A stretch of DNA of 64,000 bases from Betaproteobacteria bacterium. GTDB lineage: Bacteria > Pseudomonadota > Gammaproteobacteria > Burkholderiales > Rhodocyclaceae. The position numbers and the translations under genes are program-made. The notes under the pieces are model-generated. The model did no database searches. It worked only from the letters and a program-made list of their open reading frames with translations, and was not told the origin of the DNA. Shown piece by piece: positions 35,548 through 43,568 of this stretch; the stretch's first letter is position 1; every line of letters starts with the position of its first letter. The DNA is taken from assembly GCA_016709965.1 (NCBI GenBank), contig JADJLT010000006.1:806001-870000 (forward strand), given 5' to 3'.

Positions 35548-37593
35548 TCAGGCGTTGCTGCCCGGGTTGATCGGCAACCAGAGCTTGAAGGTGGTGCCTT
35601 GCCCCGGTGTGCTGCTGAGATCAAAGCGACCGCCGTGCTTCTTGACAATGATGTCGTAGGAAATCGACAGCCCCAGCCCGGTTCCCTGGCCGACCGGCTT
35701 GGTGGTGTAGAACGGCTCGAAGACCCGGTTGCGGACTTCCGGCGGCATCCCTCGGCCGGTGTCGGCGATCTCGAACCAGACATGTCCGTTTTCCCGCCCC
35801 GAGCGGACGGTAATGCGCCCATGCTGGTCGATCGCCTGCGCAGCGTTGACCAGCAGGTTCATGAATACCTGGTTGATTTGTGCCGGCACGCACACTACCT
35901 CGGGAATGTCGCCCAGTTCACGGACCACGTCGGCCTTGTACTTGAGCTCATTCCACACGACGTTCAATGTGCTTTCCAGCGCGGCGTTGAGGTCCGCACG
36001 CTGGGTTTCGGCCTGGTCCACCCGGGAAAAATCCTTCAGATCGTGGACGATCTTGGTGACACGCCCGAGGCCTTCCTGCGATTCGGCCAGCAAGGACGGC
36101 AGGTCTTCACGCAGAAACTCGAGATCAGCTGCCTTTCGAGCCTGTTCCAGCTGGCTGCGGTCGCCGCCGGCGTCGACTGCTTCGTAGGCGTTCAGTAGCA
36201 TCATCAGACGACTGACGTAGGTCTTCAGCGTCCCGAGATTTGAATTAACGAAACCAACGGGGTTGTTGATTTCGTGGGCTACCCCCGCGGCCAACTGGCC
36301 GATGGCGGCCATCTTCTCCGATTGCAACAGTTGCTGCTGGGCTTCTTCGACTTTCGACAGCAGTTGCTCGAGTTCCCAGCGGTCGCTTTCCAGAGTGGCG
36401 TTGGCTTCGGCCAGCTGGGAGGTGCGCTTGCTGACCAGTTGTTCGAGCTGGTTCTGGTTCTGGAGCAACAGCTCTTCTGCAAGATGGCGGTCTGTCACGT
36501 CCTGAACGGTTTCTATGGCACCGATCAGTTTCCCGGCTTCGTCATGGAGCGGCGCGGCTGTGAATAACAGCCAGCGTCCCTGGCCAACGTGCGGAAAGTA
36601 AGCTTCACCCTCGAAGGCGTCATCAATGATTTTCGACCGGCGGTACAGGCCGCTGTAATAGCGTTCAAATTCAGCCTCGGGGCTACCGTCCACAATCAGG
36701 TCGGCCATCAGTGGCCGGGCTTCCGGGTAAAAGGCCTGCCAGTGATTATTTGTACCGACCATGTCCTGAGCATTCTGGCCGCTGATCAGGGCGCATGCCC
36801 GGTTCCAGTGTGTGATCTGGTGGCGTGCGTTAATAACCAGGGTGGGAACGGGGTCGCCTTCGATAATCTGGGCGAGCAGTTTTTCCATATTGCGGCGCGT
36901 GGCTTCAGAACGCCGGTGCTCTGATTCGAGCAGTTTCTTTTGCGTGACTTCGACCTGCTCCATGGCATCGCGCAGACGTTCCTGCTCGACCAGTAGTTGC
37001 CCATTGGTTTTTGACAACGCCATGGTGCGTGCTTCGACTTGGGCTTCCAGGCTGGTATTCAGCTTTTCCAAGGTCTCGTTGCGGGCAGCGATCAGGCGAA
37101 AGAGCGCATTCATCGCATCGAGCAGGCTTGCCGTTCCCGGGTCTTGAACCCGTTGGCGTTCTTCCTCGTAGGCCTCGGCGGCAGGCACACCTGTGCGAAT
37201 CTTGCGAATCTGCCGGGCCATCGATTGATCAATGCCCAGGATGTGATGTGCCAGCCAGCTGCTAAGGAAACGCAGCAGATATTCAATATTCGTCTGGTTC
37301 GCCGGAAACTCGCGCATTTTGCCAACCTGCCTGGCAAAATCCTGATGAACATTGACATGCACCTTCACAAAATGTGGGTCGCAGCCACTTTGAATCATCA
37401 ATTTCTCTTCGTGGGCGAAGTGATTGACAGCATAGTTCACCAGCTTGGCCAGCACATCGTCCACTTCCGTGCCTTCATCCGAAAGGCTCTGGTGTTCAAT
37501 GATCCAGTTGATGATGCGGACGAGTTCGCGGTGTTCATCATCGACTACGGTTTCGCCGGTCACATAGCTTTCATTCCAGACAAAAGCATCCAT
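35548..37593 (-). CDS. Hemerythrin-PAS histidine kinase
   Basis: Cytoplasmic kinase of 681 aa, last gene of the eight-gene signalling operon. The N-terminal hemerythrin domain about 1-135 keeps all seven di-iron ligands by position: H21, H58, E62, H79, H83, H117, D122. A long coiled coil about 160-245 follows, then a PAS domain about 255-385, a second coil, a HisKA-like segment with GVAHEINNPVGFVNSNL, and HATPase with VNAAQAI and GQGTGLGLSIS. Start at ATG 37593, 1 bp after the ATPase stop; the upstream frame extension lies inside that gene in another frame. It probably senses O2, NO or redox state through the di-iron centre. It has no receiver domain, so the REC proteins of the operon are likely partners. 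Confidence 0.87.
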   Translation of the reverse strand: MDAFVWNESYVTGETVVDDEHRELVRIINWIIEHQSLSDEGTEVDDVLAKLVNYAVNHFAHEEKLMIQSGCDPHFVKVHVNVHQDFARQVGKMREFPANQTNIEYLLRFLSSWLAHHILGIDQSMARQIRKIRTGVPAAEAYEEERQRVQDPGTASLLDAMNALFRLIAARNETLEKLNTSLEAQVEARTMALSKTNGQLLVEQERLRDAMEQVEVTQKKLLESEHRRSEATRRNMEKLLAQIIEGDPVPTLVINARHQITHWNRACALISGQNAQDMVGTNNHWQAFYPEARPLMADLIVDGSPEAEFERYYSGLYRRSKIIDDAFEGEAYFPHVGQGRWLLFTAAPLHDEAGKLIGAIETVQDVTDRHLAEELLLQNQNQLEQLVSKRTSQLAEANATLESDRWELEQLLSKVEEAQQQLLQSEKMAAIGQLAAGVAHEINNPVGFVNSNLGTLKTYVSRLMMLLNAYEAVDAGGDRSQLEQARKAADLEFLREDLPSLLAESQEGLGRVTKIVHDLKDFSRVDQAETQRADLNAALESTLNVVWNELKYKADVVRELGDIPEVVCVPAQINQVFMNLLVNAAQAIDQHGRITVRSGRENGHVWFEIADTGRGMPPEVRNRVFEPFYTTKPVGQGTGLGLSISYDIIVKKHGGRFDLSSTPGQGTTFKLWLPINPGSNA

Positions 37594-37594
37594 T

Positions 37595-39838
37595 TCAGTC
37601 CTCTCCAGCGCGCGGGCCGAGCACGCGCATGATTTCTTCCAGGGTGGTCGATCCATCCTTAACGCGTTCCAGGGCGTGTTTGGCCATGCTGCGCAATCCT
37701 TTTTCACGAACCGCACGGCGAATTTCCAGCATGGTGGCGCCGCTGCCGATGCGGTCCCGCAAATCGTCGTCGAACGACAATACCTCGTACATGGCGAGAC
37801 GGCCTTTGTACCCGGTGTTGTGGCAACTCGGGCAGCCCTTGCCGCGGTAGGTTTCTCCAATGCCATTGAAGGTGCTACCGAGGCGGGAGACAAGGTCTGC
37901 GGACGGCGTTGCAGGCACACGACAGAGCGGACAGATTTGGCGTATCAGCCTTTGCGCGATGATGCCCTCAAGGGCTGTCGCCACAACGTAGGGTTTCAGG
38001 CCAAGATCGAACAGGCGGGCGATGGTGGCGATGGCCGAGTTGGTGTGCAGCGTTGAGTAGACCAGATGACCGGTCAGCGCTGCGTGAAAGGCGACCTCGG
38101 CTGTCTCAAAATCACGAATCTCGCCGAGCAGAATAACGTCCGGATCCTGTCGAAGCAGGGCGCGCAGAATGGTCGGGAAGGTCAGGCCAATTTTCTCCCG
38201 AACCAGCACCTGGCCAGCCATGTCGAGGTAGTACTCGACTGGGTCTTCAATCGTGACGTAATTTTTGTCCGGCGTTGCATCGTGTTGGAGCAGCGAATAG
38301 AGAGTGGTCGTCTTGCCACTGCCGGTCGGGCCAGTCGCCAGGATGATGCCTTGAGGTTTGGCCACCATGTCGGTGACGTGCGGCAGGTCGACCGGCGAAA
38401 AGCCGAGACGATCCAGTGTGTGGACGGCTGAGTTGCGATCGAGAATCCGCATCACGATCTTTTCGCCATTGATGGTCGGCAGCGTTGAAATTCGCAGGTC
38501 GACCATGCGCATCGGTGTCTTGACGGTAATTCGTCCATCCTGTGGACGCCGACGCTCCGAGATGTCAAGTTCCGACATGATTTTCAATCGGGAAACCAGC
38601 GACTGATGCATCTGGTGCGGAATGTGAATCTTGTCCAGCAGCACGCCATCGATGCGGTAACGGACGATGACGTTCTTCGTCCGCGGCTGGATATGAATGT
38701 CCGAGGCACCCAGGCGGATGGCTTCCAGAATGATTGCATTCGCCATGCGAATGGCCGGGGGCGCTTCGGTCCCGCGCAGCAGGTCCTCCAGCGACGCAGA
38801 ATCGTCTTCCTCAATGACGATCTCTATCCCTTCGTAGGGGTCGGCGCCACCGACCAGCGTTTCCAGTTCCTTGAAATCCAGCGTGTTGTCGCTACCGTAT
38901 AGCTCGTCGATTTTCTTGCGGATGGCATCGATATTGGCGCTGACAATCTTGAGGTCAAGACCGGCGGTAAAGCGAATTTCGTCGATCAAGCCTTCATCCA
39001 GCGGATCGGCCATGGCCAGCATCAGGCGCTTGCCCTCCAGCTTGAGTGGCACGACCAGTTGGCGCATGCAGAAACTGTGCGGAATCAGCTCGGCCATGAC
39101 CGGGTCGATGCGGAATTCGGGAAGCTGAACTTCCTCGATCAGCATGTCGGTCTTGAGCAGCTCCCGAATATTGCGTTCGGCCACCCAGTCTTTTTCCAGC
39201 AGCAGGCTGATCAGTGGCTCCTTGCGTCGTTCCTGCAGCATCGAGAGTTCCTGCAATTGCGGTGCCGACAACAGGTTTTTCTTGTTCAGCATGATGCCCA
39301 GTCGGCTTCGATTCGTTACCGCCAGCCGGCTAAGGGCCGAAATTTCCCGGGTCTTTTTCTCGTTTTCAGTGCGCAGGGCACGGTTGCGCGCGATCAGGTC
39401 AAACTGTTCCAGCGCCAGTGCGACGGTGACGCGCAAATCGTCGTCGTTCCACGGTTTGAGGATGAACTTGTATACCGCGCCATCGTTGATGGCACCCATC
39501 ACGGCATCGGTATTGGCCTGGCCGGTCAGCATGATGCGGATGGTTTCCGGCCAGCGCGCCTTCACCTCGCGCAGGAATTGTGCACCGTTCATGCCGGGCA
39601 TCATGAAATCACTGATGACTAGTTGAAAACCACCTTCGGCGAGGCGCTGCAAGGCTTCGTCCCCACTGGGTGCGGTGACGACCTCGTAATTTTCCTGACG
39701 AAATACCCGGGCGAGCGCCTTGACGATGCCAATTTCGTCGTCGACCAGTAACAGCCGGTATTTCGGTGGCGTCAGATGGCTGGCGGGGGCCTGCGGCGTG
39801 CTGGTCTTGCCGGTGAATAACGATGAATAGTCGGTCAT
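37595..39838 (-). CDS. Receiver domain fused to GspE/PilB-type secretion ATPase
   Basis: Protein of 747 aa. Receiver domain about 28-145 (acceptor D77 in VISDFMMPG, and FILKPWNDDD); helical linker; MshEN/T2SSE N-terminal domain about 190-300 (EEVQLPEFRIDPVMAELIPH), a fold that binds c-di-GMP in some relatives; then a full GspE ATPase about 355-745 with Walker A GPTGSGKTTT, Asp box TIEDPVEY, Walker B LLGEIRD and the tetracysteine zinc site CPLC...CPSC. No secretin, inner-membrane platform or pilin genes are near. It starts by ATGA overlap with the preceding kinase. A phospho-controlled motor ATPase for type IV pili or type II secretion is the likely role; the partner machine must be encoded elsewhere. 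Confidence 0.87.
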   Translation of the reverse strand: MTDYSSLFTGKTSTPQAPASHLTPPKYRLLLVDDEIGIVKALARVFRQENYEVVTAPSGDEALQRLAEGGFQLVISDFMMPGMNGAQFLREVKARWPETIRIMLTGQANTDAVMGAINDGAVYKFILKPWNDDDLRVTVALALEQFDLIARNRALRTENEKKTREISALSRLAVTNRSRLGIMLNKKNLLSAPQLQELSMLQERRKEPLISLLLEKDWVAERNIRELLKTDMLIEEVQLPEFRIDPVMAELIPHSFCMRQLVVPLKLEGKRLMLAMADPLDEGLIDEIRFTAGLDLKIVSANIDAIRKKIDELYGSDNTLDFKELETLVGGADPYEGIEIVIEEDDSASLEDLLRGTEAPPAIRMANAIILEAIRLGASDIHIQPRTKNVIVRYRIDGVLLDKIHIPHQMHQSLVSRLKIMSELDISERRRPQDGRITVKTPMRMVDLRISTLPTINGEKIVMRILDRNSAVHTLDRLGFSPVDLPHVTDMVAKPQGIILATGPTGSGKTTTLYSLLQHDATPDKNYVTIEDPVEYYLDMAGQVLVREKIGLTFPTILRALLRQDPDVILLGEIRDFETAEVAFHAALTGHLVYSTLHTNSAIATIARLFDLGLKPYVVATALEGIIAQRLIRQICPLCRVPATPSADLVSRLGSTFNGIGETYRGKGCPSCHNTGYKGRLAMYEVLSFDDDLRDRIGSGATMLEIRRAVREKGLRSMAKHALERVKDGSTTLEEIMRVLGPRAGED

Positions 39839-41040
39839 GTCGTGGTCGGGAAGAATAGATGAATGGTCGTGCCGCGACCGGCTTCGCTTTCGAGTTCCAT
39901 GTGGCCACTATGGGCCACGACGACGTTGCGCGCAGTCGACAGGCCCAGCCCGGCACCACCGCCCACCGGGCGGGTCGTGAAGAAGGGCTCGAAGGCGCGT
40001 TCACGCTGTTCGGGGCTCATCCCGACGCCGTTGTCGGCAATCTGTACATCAATACCGTGATCGGCCCGATGGCTGCTGATCCGGACTTCACCCGGCCGTC
40101 CGCTGTCCTGAATGGCTTGAATCGCATTACGTATGAGGTTGTAAAACAACTGGTTCAGGTGCCCGGGGAGGCAGACAAAACTATCCAGATTACCGAGATC
40201 AAGTTTAAGAGTGACGTCGGCAGGGAGCTGGCGCTCGACCATGCTGATGGCGTGCTTGAGCGAGTCGTTGAGATTGGCAAACTCCTCCGTCGCGCGATCC
40301 ACATTCGAAAAGCTCTTCAGATCGCTGACGATACGGGCAATCCGGTCGATACCGACCGCGCTGTCACCCAGGAGATCAAGGCTGTCCTCCAGCACAAAAT
40401 CGAGATCCAGTTCTCGCCAGGCGACTTCAACATCAGCGAAACGCGACCGGAGATTGGAGAACTTCTGCAGATAGGCGCTGAACGTCGAAAGGTTGCTGCG
40501 AACGAAACCCAGCGGGTTGTTGATTTCATGTGCCATGCCGGCCGCCAGTTGGCCGATCGCTGCCAGCTTTTCGGCGGCATACAGCATTTGCTGCCGCTCT
40601 TCGAGCTGGGCTACCTGCGACTTGACCCGTGCTTCCAGTTCGCCGGCGAGTGCCTTGTAGCGGGCTTCCGACTCAAGCAGGCGGGCGTGTTCGCGTTTGA
40701 GCGACTCGAAATCCTCGGCCACTGCTTCAAGGTGCAAGGTCGACGCCATCTTGAAGCGGAGCTGGGCGCGCAACAGGATGACCAGCTGGCCTGCGGCACC
40801 CTGCAGCGCAGCCAACGTTGACGATGCACTGGTAATGTAGCCCAGTGGTTCCAGCTCAAGAGTCAGTGCTTCGCGTCGCGTCGCGTTGCCAGGAATCCCC
40901 CACAGTGCCTTGCCATCAGGTCCGAGAATTGCGGCATCGCCGCCCAATTGTTTGGTGAGGGCCGCTCCGATCTGGGCGAGCATGGCGTCATCAAGCAGTT
41001 CGTTGAGTGACCATTCTCGATCGAACGAAAAATCGCTCAT
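39835..41040 (-). CDS. Cytoplasmic histidine kinase
   Basis: Kinase of 401 aa without membrane segments. N-terminal domain about 1-110 (LTKQLGGDAAILGPDGKALW ... LRFKMASTLHLEAV), a GAF/PocR-like small-ligand fold seen with other betaproteobacterial kinases but not assigned by me; coiled coil about 115-160; HisKA with GMAHEINNPLGFVRSNL; HATPase with IRNAIQAIQDSG and GGAGLGLSTA. Both ends overlap neighbours by ATGA. Its kinase core resembles those of the two other kinases in the operon, suggesting duplication and shared partners. Confidence 0.83.
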   Translation of the reverse strand: MSDFSFDREWSLNELLDDAMLAQIGAALTKQLGGDAAILGPDGKALWGIPGNATRREALTLELEPLGYITSASSTLAALQGAAGQLVILLRAQLRFKMASTLHLEAVAEDFESLKREHARLLESEARYKALAGELEARVKSQVAQLEERQQMLYAAEKLAAIGQLAAGMAHEINNPLGFVRSNLSTFSAYLQKFSNLRSRFADVEVAWRELDLDFVLEDSLDLLGDSAVGIDRIARIVSDLKSFSNVDRATEEFANLNDSLKHAISMVERQLPADVTLKLDLGNLDSFVCLPGHLNQLFYNLIRNAIQAIQDSGRPGEVRISSHRADHGIDVQIADNGVGMSPEQRERAFEPFFTTRPVGGGAGLGLSTARNVVVAHSGHMELESEAGRGTTIHLFFPTTT

Positions 41041-41681
41041 GTCCGGCCCAACGCGCCGGCGACGAAGGCATTCTCGTCCAGCGCATGTTGCGTGGACAAT
41101 TCCAGTGCTTCAGTTTGAAGGCGATAGACGCTGCGTAGCAGTGTCTCGAACGTGGCATCCACCCCTTGCCCGGTCAAGGCGACCGAAAAGATCAGTGGCC
41201 AGGGTGCGGCGGACCAGCGTTCGCGAATTTCTGATTCCGGCACCGCGCCTGGCAAATCGCATTTGTTGAACTGGACCACCAGCGGCAGGTTTTCGAAATC
41301 GAGTCCGACGCGTCCGCAGTTTTCGGTCAGGCTCTGGAAGGATTCGGCGTTGTTGGTTTCCTGCGTACGCTCGGCATCGGCAACGAATACGACCCCGTCG
41401 GCCCTTGAGAGTACGGCTTTGCGGGTGCCGTCATGGGCGATCTGGCCGGGTACGGTGAACAGCCGGAACTTGATCAACAGGCCGGAGGGAGCACGAAAGC
41501 CGAGTGGCAGCAGATCGAAGAACAGGGTTCGATCGTCCTTTGTCTCCATGGTCATGATCTCGCCCTTCAGTTCGGGGGCGAGCAGGTCGTGCAGGCGCAG
41601 CAGATTGGTCGTCTTGCCGCTCTGCGCCGGCCCGTAATAGACCAGCTTGAAGGTCAGGCTGTTGTTCTCGCGCTCAGCCAT
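41037..41681 (-). CDS. MglA-like small Ras-type GTPase
   Basis: GTPase of 214 aa. G1 YYGPAQSGKTTNL (about 15-27), G3 TVPGQ (77-80), G4 NKCDLP (139-144), G5-like SVALTGQG. TVPGQ instead of DxxG and the YYGP start are hallmarks of the bacterial MglA group, which sets cell polarity for motility in Myxococcus. Start at ATG 41681, 7 bp after the previous stop; upstream codons run into that gene. No MglB-type roadblock gene is adjacent, so the GTPase-activating partner is unknown. Placement between a kinase and response regulators and beside a pilus-type ATPase suggests control of a polar motor. Confidence 0.85.
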   Translation of the reverse strand: MAERENNSLTFKLVYYGPAQSGKTTNLLRLHDLLAPELKGEIMTMETKDDRTLFFDLLPLGFRAPSGLLIKFRLFTVPGQIAHDGTRKAVLSRADGVVFVADAERTQETNNAESFQSLTENCGRVGLDFENLPLVVQFNKCDLPGAVPESEIRERWSAAPWPLIFSVALTGQGVDATFETLLRSVYRLQTEALELSTQHALDENAFVAGALGRT

Positions 41682-41688
41682 ACCGGCG

Positions 41689-42255
41689 TTAGTCCTTGGC
41701 CTGGAATTCGGGGTCGAGTATGACTGAACCATCCGGCCCCCAATTCACATTGGTGATGCCCGGTTCGATGGATTCGAGCCGTTCAGCCTCAATAGATTCG
41801 GGAGTGGTGTCGCCCATTTCCATGCGAACGAGGTTGGCGAGCTGACGATTTTCGATGAGCAAATCGCGGTGGGCCAATGCCTGGCCGATGGCTGACATCA
41901 ATTCATAGTCATTCCACGGTTTGCCGATGAAGCGGTCGATGCCGACTTCATTGACGGCCCGTACCAGTGCGTTCAGATCGGCGTAGCCGGAAAGAATCAG
42001 GCGAGCTGCATCCGGCTGCATGGACTTGGCGGCCTTGAGAAACTCGATACCGTCCATGACCGGCATGCGGTAGTCGCTGATGAACAGGTCATAGCTGTCT
42101 TGACGGGCGGCATCGAGTGCCGCTTGCGGCGAACTGAAGGCGTGCACTTCCAGCGGGAAGGTCTTGTTCCCGCAGATACAGGGGGCAAGGCGCAAAACCC
42201 GTTGCAAGGCTTTGAGGATGGCTTCCTCATCATCGACGATCATGACGCGGCTCAT
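41689..42255 (-). CDS. Response regulator with short C-terminal extension
   Basis: Protein of 188 aa. One receiver domain about 1-128 with acceptor D61 in LFISDYRMP and RFIGKPWNDYE, then a 55-residue tail without a known output domain (LANLVRMEMGDTTPESIE...). An insertion in the receiver includes PCICGN (two cysteines about 25-28). It precedes the GTPase gene by 7 bp and overlaps the HD-GYP gene by ATGA. It may act on the GTPase by direct contact; that is inference from gene order only. Confidence 0.82.
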   Translation of the reverse strand: MSRVMIVDDEEAILKALQRVLRLAPCICGNKTFPLEVHAFSSPQAALDAARQDSYDLFISDYRMPVMDGIEFLKAAKSMQPDAARLILSGYADLNALVRAVNEVGIDRFIGKPWNDYELMSAIGQALAHRDLLIENRQLANLVRMEMGDTTPESIEAERLESIEPGITNVNWGPDGSVILDPEFQAKD

Positions 42256-43568
42256 TTTTCCTCCTGGCGAATATAGAGCGTCAGGCTCTGCTGTTCCACA
42301 TGCTCCATCCGGAGCAACTGGGCGATGATGTCAGCGGTCAAGGTACTGCCCGTGGACAGCAGCAGATAGCCATCGCGATGCATCAGGTCGCGGTTCAATA
42401 CCATCCCCGGTTTTAAATGCATGGTGCGCAAGGGCAGCTCGACCGGTACGCTTTTCTGACTTTCCGAAATCAGCCTGAAAATGGCGTCGACCGCAGCAGG
42501 GTCGTAACGCTTGCCGCGGTTGTCGTTCAGAAAGGCAAGTGCCTCATCCTGATGCAGCGGACGCTGGACGAGCGTGCCGATTTGCAAGGCATCGTAGTCA
42601 TTGGCGACTGCCAGGATGCGCGCCCCCTGCGGAATGCTGATGCCGGCAAGGTGATCCGGATAGCCACTGCCATCGAAATACTCGTGATGGTGGCGCACCA
42701 GAATGGCAGCCTCGCGGAATCGCGCAATGCCCATCAGGATATTCTGGCCAATCTGTGGATGTTTCATGACTTGCGCCCGCTGCTCGGGACGCAGGGTATT
42801 GAATGGTTTGGTCAGCAATTCGTCAGGCAGGCCAAGCTTGCCGATGTCATGCAGCAGGCCGGCCAGCATGATGTTTTGTGTTTCGCCATCGCTCAGGCCC
42901 AGGCGTTGGGCTATTGTTCTCGCCAGTTCAGCGACCCGTCGACCATGCCCGGCGAGCTGGTTGCCGCCAGGTCCGCTGCGCAATTCAACCAGACCGGCAA
43001 AGACCTGAACGGTGGCCAGGAAAGATTTTTTCAGCTCGCCATGCGTCTGCTCGACAAAGGTCAGCGCCTGCTGCAGCTCGGCAGTTCGCTCGGCAACCTT
43101 TCGCTCAAGGCCGGTATTCAGAATTTTGAGTTCTTCGTTCTGGGCTTGAGTCAGCGCTGTGAGACGGCGATTTTCAGCTTCCAGACGCTGCCGGTCCAGC
43201 GCTTCGCGGACTGTATTGATGATCTCCTGGTCATCCCAGGGTTTGGCGATGTAACGGTAAATTTCACCTTCATTGATGGCCGCGACCGTCGAGGTGACAT
43301 CCGCGTAGCCGGTGAGCAGGATGCGCATGGTCGATGGCCAGCGCTGGCAGACCTTCTTGAGAAAGGCAGCGCCGTCCATTTCAGGCATGCGCATGTCGGA
43401 AATGATCAGATCGACAGGTTCCTGTTCGAGCTGGGCCAGCCCGGCAGCACCACTTTCGGCGACGAGAATGCGATAGCCATGCGGCCGGAAGAGGCGGCGC
43501 AGGGCAGAAAGAATGCCCGGCTCGTCATCGACGAAGAGCAGGGTGGCGGGTTCGGGCATTTCGCTCAT
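42252..43568 (-). CDS. REC-HD-GYP c-di-GMP phosphodiesterase (RpfG-like)
   Basis: Protein of 438 aa. Receiver domain about 8-125 with acceptor D58 (LIISDMRMP) and YIAKPWDDQE; coiled linker about 130-190; HD-GYP domain about 195-370 with HDIGK, HHHEYFDGSGYPDHL and GISIPQGARIL, so the catalytic signature (HHE..DGSGYP) is complete; a short C-terminal domain follows. It should hydrolyse c-di-GMP when phosphorylated. ATGA overlaps on both sides show tight coupling in the operon. Confidence 0.9.
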   Translation of the reverse strand: MSEMPEPATLLFVDDEPGILSALRRLFRPHGYRILVAESGAAGLAQLEQEPVDLIISDMRMPEMDGAAFLKKVCQRWPSTMRILLTGYADVTSTVAAINEGEIYRYIAKPWDDQEIINTVREALDRQRLEAENRRLTALTQAQNEELKILNTGLERKVAERTAELQQALTFVEQTHGELKKSFLATVQVFAGLVELRSGPGGNQLAGHGRRVAELARTIAQRLGLSDGETQNIMLAGLLHDIGKLGLPDELLTKPFNTLRPEQRAQVMKHPQIGQNILMGIARFREAAILVRHHHEYFDGSGYPDHLAGISIPQGARILAVANDYDALQIGTLVQRPLHQDEALAFLNDNRGKRYDPAAVDAIFRLISESQKSVPVELPLRTMHLKPGMVLNRDLMHRDGYLLLSTGSTLTADIIAQLLRMEHVEQQSLTLYIRQEEK

